Source: Archegozetes longisetosus
Taxonomy: Eukaryota; Arthropoda; Arachnida; Sarcoptiformes; Trhypochthoniidae
DNA length: 64,000 bases
Assembly: GCA_018873245.2 (NCBI GenBank)
Contig: JAEMBT020000003.1
Location: 10,053,843 to 10,117,842, forward strand
Direction of reading: 5' to 3'
Numbering within the stretch: the first letter of the stretch is position 1; each line of letters begins with the position of its first letter. The position numbers were made by a program, and so were the translations under genes. The notes below the pieces were generated by a model, which ran no database searches, was not told the DNA's origin, and saw only the letters and a list, made by a program, of their open reading frames with translations. Below, in pieces: positions 47,575 to 58,531 of this stretch.

Positions 47575-48013
47575 ATGTGCTTACTGCGTTTTAACTATAA
47601 AAAGTGAATGCTTGGACTAAAATAGAAATTTGAATAATAGGTCAAATACATAATTGAGGGCAAAAATCAATTTATAACCAATGCTTTAGTGGTAAATACA
47701 AACAAAATGGTCTATCTAACAATAAAAAAATCACAATTTTAAATTTGAAGAACAAATGAATTTTGTTTCTGAATAAGTTTTAAAATGAAATTATTTATTT
47801 TGTTAAAGTGACATGAGATTATACAGTGGGCATGTCAAACATCGACACTATGGCTAACACTTCAACACATTATAACTGAATGTGTGGCTAATGTAAACAA
47901 TATATGAAACGCGTTTATAAGACAAAATCACTTAGAAATCAATGCAAAAAGAATGTTTAACTAATGATTAAATTTAAACATGAATAGGAAATAGTTGTCA
48001 TGAATTGAACAAC
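47575..48013. other. Intergenic, nothing recognised
   Basis: AT-rich spacer between the Tc1/IS630-type element and the 3' end of Maelstrom-like copy 2. Confidence 0.4.
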
Positions 48014-48014
48014 T

Positions 48015-48055
48015 AAATATTAATAAGGTTAATTTTGTTAACCTTATTAATATTT
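48015..48055. repeat. Perfect hairpin directly after a Maelstrom-like stop codon
   Basis: Two perfectly complementary 18-base arms, AAATATTAATAAGGTTAA (48015-48032) and its reverse complement (48038-48055), with a 5-base loop. It begins one base after the stop codon of Maelstrom-like copy 2, so it would be the first structure of the 3' UTR. Confidence 0.75.
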
Positions 48056-48056
48056 A

Positions 48057-49400
48057 TTAATACTTCCTTCCGCGACCAATACCACAGCTGTAAGGCTTGC
48101 GAATTCCTGGAACAGTAGGTTTAGTTGAACTCGAGCCAGAAGTTTGTTTGTCTGTATTTGATTCATGATTGAAGTGATAGTTCAAATAATAACGATCATG
48201 TTTCTCATTACTGCTCCGAACATCGCGAAACTTGAAGTTCGATACCTCTATTGATCCTGCTTTCTGTTCTTTTGGTTTGTGATTTTCATTTGGTTTCATT
48301 TCAATTTCAGGACTTTTCAATTTAAAGAATGAATCAAATAATAGATATGTAAGTCTTTTAGTGACTCCAACTGCACAGAATCGATTCTCGATTTCTTCGT
48401 GAAAATCACAGCTAATGTTTGTGTAATAATCGTAAATACATTTCGACAAATCATCAATTATTAGATTTCTTGGACGAGGACTTGAACAATATTTTTGAAT
48501 TAAAACATACAATAGTTCTGACAAATCAATGACATGAAAGTCTGAAACCTTTTTATCTTTCAAACCGTCTTTTGATGTGTTGATGGCCTGATTGGCCAAC
48601 CATTTAAGACATCCAATAACTTGTGGCTTATCTTCTCTGCCGTCACAGTCAACAGTTTTACAGAAAACCAATTTTTTTGCCTTTGAGTCAATCAAATGAG
48701 TCGAAGCCATGAATTGGTAGATCTGATGAAAAAGCATTTCGTAGTTTTGTTCATACATTGGATTATGTTTTGGATTCAGTGGTATTTTATGAGTGGATTC
48801 GGAAAACTCCTTGGCGACAGAGAAATAGCCATCAGGTATCTTATTATAGATCAACTTATGGTAAGTATCTTGAATGCCATCAAATAAACTGAATTTCGTT
48901 AATCCGACTTCGTTTGGATAACATTTACCGTCCAATGTTTGAACCGAAACATTGAAAGATATAACAACAACAGACTTTGTCTCAAAATGATTGTCGTTTT
49001 CAATCACTTTTTTAACCTTTTCGTAATCATTATCCAAATCTTCATCCGAGTCTTCATCCGATAAGGCCTTGCCCTGAATTTTAGTATAACTGAAGTTGAC
49101 GTCACATTTACCCGAATTTTGTTCACTACTATTACTGTCATTACTGTTAGTGTTGTCTCGAGAATAGATATCGATTTGATTCAATTGATTCATTAGATCG
49201 TTATCTTTGATGGCATTATTGCGAACCAATTGACTCAATTCGTCGAAACGTTTGAGCACTTGGGGACTCAAGCTCTTGTAAATTTCATTACAATAACTGA
49301 CCATTTGATTCATTGGTTTCTTATTCAGCTCTTTGTTCATTGTCTTCATTTTGATCATAAATAATCCAAAAGGACTTCGATTTTGTTTCTTTCGACCCAT
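48057..49400 (-). CDS. Maelstrom-like protein, copy 2 (447 aa)
   Basis: Start set at the ATG of MGRKKQNRSPFGLF (49400), matching the start of copy 1. A further in-frame ATG ten codons upstream lies beyond a possible acceptor. It has the HMG-box-like N-terminus (SPFGLFMIKMKTMNK...YCNEIYKSLSP), an acidic Asp/Ser-rich linker (DEDSDEDLDND) and a complete MAEL domain with the same Glu-His-His-Cys residues as copy 1. From NEVGL to FRDV (about 230 residues) I count six differences from copy 1, against roughly 40% identity in the HMG part. The C-terminal tails have diverged again, apart from a shared GIGRGR end. Orientation is opposite to copy 1, with DCST and two transposons between. Both copies look intact. 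Confidence 0.85.
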   Translation of the reverse strand: MGRKKQNRSPFGLFMIKMKTMNKELNKKPMNQMVSYCNEIYKSLSPQVLKRFDELSQLVRNNAIKDNDLMNQLNQIDIYSRDNTNSNDSNSSEQNSGKCDVNFSYTKIQGKALSDEDSDEDLDNDYEKVKKVIENDNHFETKSVVVISFNVSVQTLDGKCYPNEVGLTKFSLFDGIQDTYHKLIYNKIPDGYFSVAKEFSESTHKIPLNPKHNPMYEQNYEMLFHQIYQFMASTHLIDSKAKKLVFCKTVDCDGREDKPQVIGCLKWLANQAINTSKDGLKDKKVSDFHVIDLSELLYVLIQKYCSSPRPRNLIIDDLSKCIYDYYTNISCDFHEEIENRFCAVGVTKRLTYLLFDSFFKLKSPEIEMKPNENHKPKEQKAGSIEVSNFKFRDVRSSNEKHDRYYLNYHFNHESNTDKQTSGSSSTKPTVPGIRKPYSCGIGRGRKY

Positions 49401-51576
49401 TATTTGAGTGATAACTGAATCCACAATCAATACAGAAATTCAATCTTTAATTATGTTAAATATTATAAAGACTTACCCCTTATTTGTTTTCAATTATAGT
49501 TTCTGTCGATTTGAGAGATGTATTGCAATTGAGTTGTTGTTTCAAATGTTTTGTCATTAAGTGTGGCATTTAAACAAATAACATGTAATAGGTTTAGAAA
49601 CTGAGTATTTTTGAAAACTGAAGTAATTTCACACTTAGGGAGTAAGTGATTCACGTCAATAATGCTTTCAGTGACATCTAATGTGTGTTTCAATTTAGTT
49701 TTAGTCATTCAAATCTTTCAAAATGACTAAAGTTTGTGCAGAAGTGGACTGACGCGGCAGGTCAGGCGCTGTGTAATGAAGATTTCAAAAATATTTTTAT
49801 GGTACAAATTTCATGTGATATCATGTTCGAAAGGCATATAGAAAGTACCGACCGTCAGATACTTAGAAGTAATGTTCATTAAAATAGTGATTTCCTGCGG
49901 CTCATTGTCATTGATTCCTATATATTACTGCGTAAAAAATATGAGCTTTAATTGGGCCAAATTTCAGGATGAATGGTAAAAATATCACTAATGAAGCAAA
50001 ACTTCCAATGGTTTTGAAATCATTTGAGCAAATAAAGTTAATCTGAAAGTTTCATGTTTAGAAGTCAGTTTTGATTCATCCATGACCAGAATATTTCGAT
50101 ATTATTGATATTTGTTTTAGGAATGTTTTGGCAAATCATTGCTGCTGCTGCTCTAAGTTTGCAATTATTACATGCAGTCATTGTAATAGCAATTTATGTG
50201 TCAAGCATTATTTTATTGATCTTTTTTCGTTATTATTAGCGTTTTGCTTAAATTCATACTATAAGATCGAAGTAATTTGTTTACTTTAGAGATTGAATTT
50301 TCTACTCATTCAGACATTCTGCCATAAAATATTCATAACTTTGTCATTAGAAAAATCTCTGTTCATAATTAAGTTAGAACAGCTGACTTTCAATTTATAT
50401 GAATTTCCGATAAGTTTTGATGTTTTCTCATTGTAAATAGTGAAAAATCAAAAATATGTTGATAGTTATTTATGCATTGATAAACCATAGAGTAAAGAAT
50501 AGAGTATTCACTCTACGTAGAAAATGGAACGAAATTTCAAGCCTATGAAGCCCTCTAATGCTCAGTTTCACGCTTACAACTCATGTGATATATGTGCGCT
50601 AAACATAAATTGTGTAAAGTTTTACCAAAATAAGAAAAAAATTAAAGGAAAAATTAAAAAAAGTTAAGATTACCTCAAACAGGGTCTCCCTTTACTCATT
50701 AACCGGCAACTCTGCTGCTTAACTTGTAAGAATTGTGTGGAATGTTGTGCTCTGCGTGCTATGATTTTAATTTGCATATAATAAGTATTTATCTATAGTT
50801 AACTCTAGTATACACTTAAATAAAAATAACTACTTAATTGAATAATTAAATCATTTATTTGTGAATTAAATAATATACTATTAATAAATGTTCAATTAAT
50901 AATAATAAATGTCAAATAATTGTTATTAGGTTTATTAAAGCAGAAATTTATGAAAATGATTAGCTGAATTTTATGAATATTTATTATGCTATCTAAAATA
51001 TAACACGATGTTAATTATGTGAGACTTTCTGCAATTTATGTCTGCTCTTGTCTTTAGTATTATTAGAAATTTCTGACTTTAAGCTCAACATGAAATCTAA
51101 TGAAAATACAACTCAGTAAAGAAGTGATGTTTAGAGAGATGTTCTCCCGGTGGCAAGCTCGAATGAAACTATAGTCTATATTTTTATGAATAATGTTCAT
51201 CAACTTATTTTTCACAAGAGGGTGAAAGATAATTTTTTTCAAAATTTTCATTGATTGAATTTTATGATGAATGTTACTTTAGGGAATGGAATGATGAGGG
51301 AAAATTTTCAATATATTTCTTGAAATTGATGAAAATAGTGTCTTCGCGGAAAATGATGTTTCTTGTCCCAATTAAAGCTAAATGACATGAGCTACATTCG
51401 ATTGATATGAATATACGGCGCAAAATGTAACCAGAAAGTAGGAGTTATGGTTTTTGGTGATTATATCATCCACTAATTGATGATGTGATGACGGGAATGC
51501 CATTAAATTTATGTTATGCACATCTGATGTACAATTTTTCTGTGAATTTGAGTTTAATGATTGCGAGTTAAATATA
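49401..51576. other. Intergenic; upstream of Maelstrom-like copy 2
   Basis: No exon with recognisable content. A minus frame at 49490-49708 lies just upstream of copy 2 and could be 5' UTR, but is not supported as coding. No TIR pair noted. Confidence 0.4.
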
Positions 51577-52797
51577 CACCCATGGACAAAACTATCTTTA
51601 GTTGATTAAAGTCGAATAACTTTTGACTGGATGATTCGAATTTCAAACCGATTTCAGTTTTGAGTAGCTGAATAATCAGCATTTTAAAATCTAGAATATT
51701 TTTTCAAAAGTCACCAGGATCATTGAGCTAGAAGGCTTTAAAATTTTAATTAATTTTCCATATATTTAAATGTTTTTCAGGAGATATTGCTTTAAAAAAT
51801 CAATAGCAATAAATGGATTAAATTAAGTAAAAATAAATTTATTCAAAGTAATTAACATAAAACAAATTTTTAAGGAAATTTTCAATAAATATGGAAATAT
51901 TTACAAAAGTTAAGCTCAAGTAAGAACCAATTGCTGGTGTGACCGCCGGCTGCCTCCAGCACTTCCTGCAATCGATTGGGCGTTGAATTTAATAAATTAA
52001 TGAAATATTGTCTCCAGGAGGCACCACACATTGTTTGATGAGCATTTTCAAGAGCTTCCACCAGTTCTTCTTTTGAATTGATGGCCGGGCGTTCACTTCT
52101 GATCAGTGCCTTTATCATAGAACCAACATTTTCATTATGATTGAGATCTGGTGATAAGCTAGAGCAAAAGGTTGTTCAGAAAATAACATTTTCACATTTC
52201 AATCAAATCATCTTGTATGTAGAAGAACAAAGCCTTGAACATCTCAAATGTTATCAGTTATCCAATGTTCATTCGGGTTTTCAGTTATTTAGAAGATTAA
52301 TTTTTAACTTTCAAAGCATTTCTCATTTTTACCTATATATTTTTAAAAAATTTTAAAAAATTTAAAAAATGCTGATTATCTAGCTACTCAAAGCTGAAAT
52401 CAGTTTAAAATTTGAATTAGCCATTTAAAAATTATTTGTGGTTAACTGACTAAATATAGTTATCTCCAATAATACATTTCCTTATTTATTGAAAAATGTT
52501 CTTAAAGATTTGTTTAATCTTGATTATTTTGAATAAATTCATTTTTACTTAATTTGATCTAGTTATTTTTATTGATTTTTAAAGCAATACCTCCTGAAAA
52601 ACATTTAAATATATGAAAAATTAAGTAAAATTTTAAAACCTTCTAGCTCAATGATCCTGGTGACTTTTGAAAAAATATTCTATATTTTAAAATGCTGATT
52701 ATTCAGCTACTCAAAACTGAAATCGGTTTGAAATTCGAATCATCCAGTCAAAAGTTATTCGACTTTAATCAACTAAAGATAGTTTTGTTCATAGGTG
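51577..52797 (-). mobile_element. Tc1-like element with ~275-bp inverted repeats
   Basis: Long terminal inverted repeats, about 51577-51850 and 52520-52797, start CACCCATGGACAAAACTATC (left) and CACCTATGAACAAAACTATC (right, reverse-complemented), with TATA flanks on both sides. Between them the minus strand keeps only the C-terminal end of a Tc1-like transposase: LSPDLNHNENVGSMIK (third catalytic motif region), SWRQYFINLLNSTPNRLQEV and GGHTSNW. It is an internally deleted derivative of an element with unusually long TIRs. Confidence 0.8.
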
Positions 52798-53969
52798 TAT
52801 ATATTATTATGATTCATTTAATGATAATAATAGTAGAAATGACTAATTATTTATTATATCTATTACTATAGTGTCTATTTTATTTGTTATTATCATATTT
52901 GTTATTTGTTATAATTAAATAGACTAGGCACGAATCATTTAAATAATAATCGACATATTATCCATTGAATTGAATTATAAAGCAACACCTTTAGTGTTTG
53001 GCAAATTACATCCCAATTGGTAATCAATTGTGGTATATAACACAATCACGTCATTAAGCTTTGAAGAATGAATTGATTTTCAATAAAAGTGTGATAGCAA
53101 TAACTATTTCAAATTCAATAAGTAAAATATATCAGTATTAAGATTCGCGTTATTCAATAAGTTTCTGAAGTTCTTTAAAGCTGAAGTTCTTGAAGCTAAT
53201 AGAGATTTTATTTGTTTTTGAAATTTCGTAAATGGATAGATATTAGATATTTAATCATATTTCATAAAAGTTTATTTAGGCTTCAAACTCTGTCGCTTCT
53301 GCAATATCAAATTTTAAAATTTAATGGCTTATCCTATTTATTGGATTTCGGTGCTAACTCTTTTGGCGTTAATCAGATTTAGTTTCCAGCTTTAAAGACT
53401 ATTCGTAGATTTAACATCATCACCCTTAGCTCGAGAGTAGTTTACTATTTCGCAGGATTCCTTTCCGCTAGATTTCATTTCTGCGAATTTATATACACAT
53501 GTAACTATCTATAAAAATTCTTTCTTATAAGCAAGTCCAATTTTAATAACTATTGTATATATTGATATTGAACTTACAATACTTGTTAGCTAAAAAGTAT
53601 TTAAAAAACAAAAACGCAAGATCTATAGCTATATAATGCTAAAGCACTATCATTACATAAAACCTTGTTACATTTAATAATAAGATTTAATGGGAATTTT
53701 GATATATCTCCTAACATTGTAGGTGAGTTGCAGTACATTTGCTGCAGTGCAGTCAGCAATTCAGAATAAGTAGAGGCATAATTCAACAAAATACCATAAA
53801 TGTAAAGGTTAAACTAGGTAACTTTTATCGTTTGTTATTTTTAAGTTAATTTAGCTTAATAACAGACAAAGTTACGATTTTCTTCTGTAAACAATTAGAT
53901 TTTTGAGTGCCTTGAAAATATTGAGTGGGTTTTATCACATTAAGTTAGACCGCTGCTGCTACAAAATCT
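52798..53969. other. Intergenic, nothing recognised
   Basis: AT-rich sequence; the 53601-53789 minus frame has no signature. Confidence 0.4.
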
Positions 53970-55005
53970 AAAGAGGTTGGCGGAACATGAACTAACTTGT
54001 TTTGATTTTAATGAAAATTTACACATGGAATAACCAATGCTAGTTATACAAGAATATGCAAAAATATTTCAAATATGTTAAGAAATTAAAAAGTTACAGG
54101 TGTTTAAAAAATTAATTTACTTAAGAATTTTTAAATGTGATTTTCATGAATGTTTCATAGCCATTGAATTAATTGATATCTGCTTAATAAAAAGCATTAA
54201 TTAGAGATTATTTTTAAAGAATATATGCCTAATTAATCTTGGTGAAATTCGGATAAATCAGGATATAATGTGTTTGCTGGATTATCTTCGATTTCAGTGG
54301 CGTCACTTTCAATTTCTGTGGCTTCAGTATCAATCTCAGTGTCACTGTTGTCACTTTCGTCACTGCTTTCACGTAATGTATGTTGGAAACATTTTTTGTC
54401 ATTAATTAATATAGTACTTTTCACACTTTTCAGCTTGGTCAACATTTCATTATTATTAACACGTCTAATTTTACACTTGTCCACTTTATCTAAGCGGGCA
54501 TTGCAACAAGTACAAAATTTTGCTCTTAAATAATTTAAACTTGACATTTTACAAAATTATCAAAATTCAAAAAATTTCAAATGCTGAATTGACGGTGTTG
54601 CCCTTCGGTACGCAAAAATTTTTTTCTATAAATTAATATTGATTGATATTTGCTAGAAAAATGACCAATAAAAAGTTTGCGTACTCGAGGGTAACATTGT
54701 GAAATAACAAGATAAAATTTTTAAAACACTGATTTAATTCAAAAAATTGTTTGATTTTCATGACTACATTTTCTTGATTAAAACCCATCACAATGAATAA
54801 AAATCTGAAAGCGGATTTCAAATATCTCTTCTAACAAAAAAGTTATGAAAACTTTAATTTTGAATAAACAAAATGATTTAGTTACATTTCCTTAAATTCT
54901 ATAAACAAAATTTTTGTATGAGTATGTTTTGTTTTTATTGCTGAATCATCATATAAAATATCAACAAGATCAAAAGTAAAAAATTCAAGTACCGCCAACC
55001 TCTTT
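53970..55005. mobile_element. Candidate TIR element carrying a small Cys/acidic ORF
   Basis: A perfect 14-bp inverted repeat, AAAGAGGTTGGCGG at 53970-53983 and its reverse complement at 54992-55005, brackets a ~1-kb segment containing the ORF at 54233-54547. Target duplications are not evident, so element status is tentative. Confidence 0.4.
54233..54547 (-). CDS. Small Cys-cluster/acidic protein, unrecognised (104 aa)
   Basis: Begins MSSLNYLRAKFCTCCNARLD with a C-x2-C-type cluster (CTCC, then C29), a basic middle, and an acidic repetitive tail built on TEIDTEATEIESDATEIED-like units. The ATG is in the context of aaaATGTC. It lies between matching inverted repeats, so it may be a transposon-encoded accessory or the exon remnant of a transposase N-terminus. 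No family is recognised, and the antisense frame of similar length is Ser/Leu-rich and less protein-like. Confidence 0.4.
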   Translation of the reverse strand: MSSLNYLRAKFCTCCNARLDKVDKCKIRRVNNNEMLTKLKSVKSTILINDKKCFQHTLRESSDESDNSDTEIDTEATEIESDATEIEDNPANTLYPDLSEFHQD

Positions 55006-55156
55006 CATCGATTTATATTTCTCGATACGAATAAACTTGTAGATTGATTCATTTGTTTATATATTTGGAGAAATAGCATTCGGGTAAATGCAATTTGGCG
55101 AAATAATATTCGCCAAAATGAAATTGGACGAAACGATACATAATCATCTTGAGAAC

Positions 55157-56222
55157 ATTACTTAAGAGGGGTACACGGGAGGTTCAGGAATCGACTGAGT
55201 AGAACAACCTCAATAAAATAGGCCACTTTGATCTCGGTCGAAAGGTGTACTTAATTTCAAGTTTACTCTCTTTGTATAGACTTTTGATTACATTCGGCTA
55301 GGCTTCGAAATGGTTAATTACTGTTTCAATTTCCCGAATAACTAAAGCCTATCATTTTATATAAATAAATATTCTAAATTTATCCTAAATCATAAATATG
55401 TCCTAAATTTAATATGATGTTGATATATTAAGGTTAAATTTAAAAAATTTTCAATTTTTCAAACTTTTAAAATAAATACAGACAATTCCATTTATAACGA
55501 GTCTTCGGGACCAGAGAAATAGCTCGTTATATCCGAAACTCGTTATAAATAATCATATATTAAAAAAAGTTTTTGTTTTTTAAGTGAATGAAAAACAGCG
55601 GAAATATAGAAAAAACAATAGTTTAATTGAAGTATTAGTTATCTTTAGTATAATATTCTGTAATAAAGGTTTGTTTCGAAGTTTTTCTCGGATTCAATAT
55701 AAGTTCTTCTAAACTATTGAGACTTTCATAGTATGTATTGTCGGCCGAATCAAGTGATCCTTAAATTTTTATTATTTGAATCAATTTTTTGTCGAAAAAA
55801 ACACATTTAAGTCAAAACTGTGAGCATTAGTGGTCTAAACATAAATGCTTTCAATCATATAATTAGCGATACATTGGATTTGTATTACAGTTTTCACTAT
55901 TATTTATGGTTTTGATTACGACTCGTTATAAACGAACACTTTTTATACTACATGTCCTACAGAATAGACTCGTAGTAACCGATAACTCGTTATAAGCGAA
56001 CTCGTTATAAACGATACTTTTTTTAATACAAAACATATAACCCGTCCTCTGTTTCACACACGGACTCGTTATATGCGGAGATTCGTTATAAGCGGACTCG
56101 TTCTAAATGGAATTGTCTGTATTCAAACATATTTTACATATATGTATCGTGCGTCGAGATCAAAGTGACCTATTTTTGTAGAGGTTAACTCACTCAGTCG
56201 AATTGCGGACGTGCCGTATAGC
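55157..56222. mobile_element. Foldback element split by a nested MITE
   Basis: Outer inverted arms: left 55185-55250 (ATCGACTGAG, then ACCTC, then CACTTTGATCTCGGTCGA) and right 56145-56215, its reverse complement with about 20% divergence. A pogo-like MITE with its own TIRs sits between them (55479-56119). No coding sequence. Confidence 0.6.
55479..56119. mobile_element. pogo-like MITE (641 bp) with CTCGTTATAA subrepeats
   Basis: TIRs CAGACAATTCCATTTATAAC (left) and CAGACAATTCCATTTAGAAC (right, reverse-complemented), flanked by TA at 55477-55478 and 56120-56121. Near both ends there are several copies of CTCGTTATA(A/T), e.g. 55530-55560 and 55920-56100, as in pogo/Tigger-type subterminal repeats. 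No transposase. Confidence 0.8.
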
Positions 56223-56531
56223 TAGTCCAAGTACGGTTACCATCTTTCAGCTGATCCTAAACGGGATAAAAAGGTGTAAAAGAGGATCAAAATATACTTT
56301 TAATGAGATATTTCATAGTGACTAGAGGTAGTAAAGTGTAATTTTTACAAAAATATATTTTATTTATCATGAACTTAAATAAATTGAATTTGAAATAAAT
56401 GTAAATGAATAATTTAGGCTTCAGCAAAAGTCTTTCAAAGTTAAATTAAAGAATGAAAAGAAAAGTTTAATAAATTTAATACATATATTTGCATTCAATA
56501 CTAACTGCAATATTTGAACTTTCAGTTCTTA

Positions 56532-57087
56532 CAGTATTTTTCACTTCAATTTGTATCTATTGCATTGCTATTTGTGTACTTAGTTTAATCCTTATGAAAA
56601 CCGGTTGCTTATCTCTAAACTATTTGTGTTAATTTCATTGCTATTTGTAATTTTAAAGTATATCTTATTTATTGCACAAAACACATTTGATTTCATTTGT
56701 TTATAGGACAATTTAAGTTTAGATCAAATTCTTTAAAATTTTTTTTATTGAAATGAAAGATATAACACAATCAATAGCTTCTGTATCAAGCAGTTCATTC
56801 CACTTCTGAACTTATTTCTTCTCAGAATTGTTCAAATTATTATAAAAATATGGAAAAATACATATTCCCCAGTCTTAATAGAGAGATAATTGAGAATTAA
56901 TTTGGTCGAATATCTAATCATTTAATCGTATGTTTTGCCGTCTTTCACATATTGAAATAAAGTTTTGAATTACAAATAGCTTTGCGAAAGACACAAATAG
57001 CTTTGAGAAAAGCTACCGGTTCCAAAGGGTTTGGGTTTACATTACAAATAGCAATGCAATAGATCCAAATTGAACTGAAAAACACTG
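56532..57087. mobile_element. TA-flanked MITE (556 bp)
   Basis: TIRs CAGTATTTTTCACTTCAATT (left) and CAGTGTTTTTCAGTTCAATT (right, reverse-complemented), continuing through GATCTATTGCATTGCTATTT. TA sits at 56530-56531 and 57088-57089. Internal short repeats of CTATTTGTRT lie near both ends. No coding capacity. Confidence 0.75.
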
Positions 57088-57089
57088 TA

Positions 57090-57862
57090 ATTCCTTTTGA
57101 TGATATAATTATTGGGACTTAGCATTAACAATAACTTTATTTATTGACAAATACTTAAGTTTCTTAAAAATTCGATGAATTTTCTTCAAAGTAGTTTAAA
57201 TAAAAATTAAGTTTTATAATCTTTAAGGGAAATATGCAAACTTCAGCTCATTCCAGGACATTGAGTGTCCCAGTTTATACTTTGCTGGGACAGGAGATAA
57301 ATTTCTTTATTCCAGGACAGTTTAAACGAAACCGAGACGGGTAGAACCCGTAGTTCTTATAATACCTCAATATTCTAAATCTTTTAATATGTCTTTTGAA
57401 TCTTCAAAAACTGATTAGAAACCTTTAGACTTATAAGTGGTTTAGATAACTAATTAGTTTTTTGATAACTCAAAATATTTATTAATAGCCCAAGAAAATT
57501 GAAGTCTTATCAAACTGACTATTGAGTGTAAAATCTTTAACATTAGAAGTATTGTACAGTCTGGGGATTTAATTTGAGTTCACATAACTTATATGAACAG
57601 AGAAAAATATGCTGAATAGAAATTAATTCTGATTTATTAATAATGCAACATTTTTGTAGTATCAGACAAAATATCATAGTATCGTTCGAGAACATTACAT
57701 CTTTGTATGAGATATTTTTATACATGATATTTTGTCTCGGAAATGATTTCCGATGAACTTCTTCAATATTATAATTGATTTTAAACTTTTGAAGATTATG
57801 ACCCTAGGCTTTAATTAGTCTTTAACGTCGAAAGTTTAAAAAATCCTAAAAATGAAATCTTA
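57090..57862. other. Intergenic, no gene seen
   Basis: Contains a patch at 57245-57330 with repeated CCAGGACA/GGGACAG words, similar in flavour to the GGGAC repeats of the adjacent hAT element but without clear ends. Confidence 0.35.
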
Positions 57863-57870
57863 CCAATAAG

Positions 57871-58523
57871 TAAAGATGGTATATGAATTTTTGCCAAATC
57901 GGGACAATTTATTAAAAAAGTCAAAGAAATCGGGACAAAATCGGGACATTTATTTTTTTCAAGTAAAATTTCAATACAAATATCTAATAAACACATTATT
58001 TTTTATAATAATTGTATTTTTGAGATGATTTTACACATTTAAGTAGAGATTCATTTGTTTTTGCATATGAGGCAAATTCACTGCAATTCATATTATAATT
58101 ATTAGTGATACAAATCTCAGCCTTAATCATATGTAATGATAATCGATTCCTATCGTCGGTCCATATCTTGTGTAAATATGTGAAAACCCTCTCCACGAAA
58201 TCGTTACCAATAGGTATAGCCACTACTGACTCAATGATTTTAAATATATTTTGTTCATCAAATAATTTACTATAAGCTTTATATGTCTACAAAATAATGT
58301 GCTAAATAATTCATAGTAATTATTAGCAATAATTTTCTTATTTTACAGTTTATTTTAAATAATGCATAATATAAACAACAAAAACAAATTTTAATTATAT
58401 ATGATTTCAGAGACTTTATTTGTCGGGACCAAACATTGTCCCGATTAAGGTATCGTCGGGACTCTGGATTGTCCACCAAGATTCGGGACAATCCCGACGA
58501 AATCGGGACATATCACATCCTTA
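57871..58523 (-). mobile_element. Internally deleted hAT element
   Basis: A perfect 8-bp duplication, CCAATAAG, at 57863-57870 and 58524-58531. The ends are TAAAGATGGTATATG (left) and TAAGGATGTGATATG (right, reverse-complemented), both matching the hAT TARNG pattern. Subterminal regions carry repeated TCGGGAC words in both orientations (57895-57950, 58435-58510). The interior keeps only the C-terminal hAT dimerisation domain on the minus strand (57996-58280): SVVAIPIGNDFVERVFTYL, KIWTDDRNRLSLHMIKAEI and NMNCSEFASYA. Length 653 bp, so it is non-autonomous. Confidence 0.85.
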
Positions 58524-58531
58524 CCAATAAG

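Noticed and set aside
39234-49400. A single large inverted duplication including flanks
   Set aside because: Sequence outside the MAEL coding tract (3' flanks and most of the N-terminal half) does not align between the arms, so the duplicated/identical segment is much shorter than the locus.
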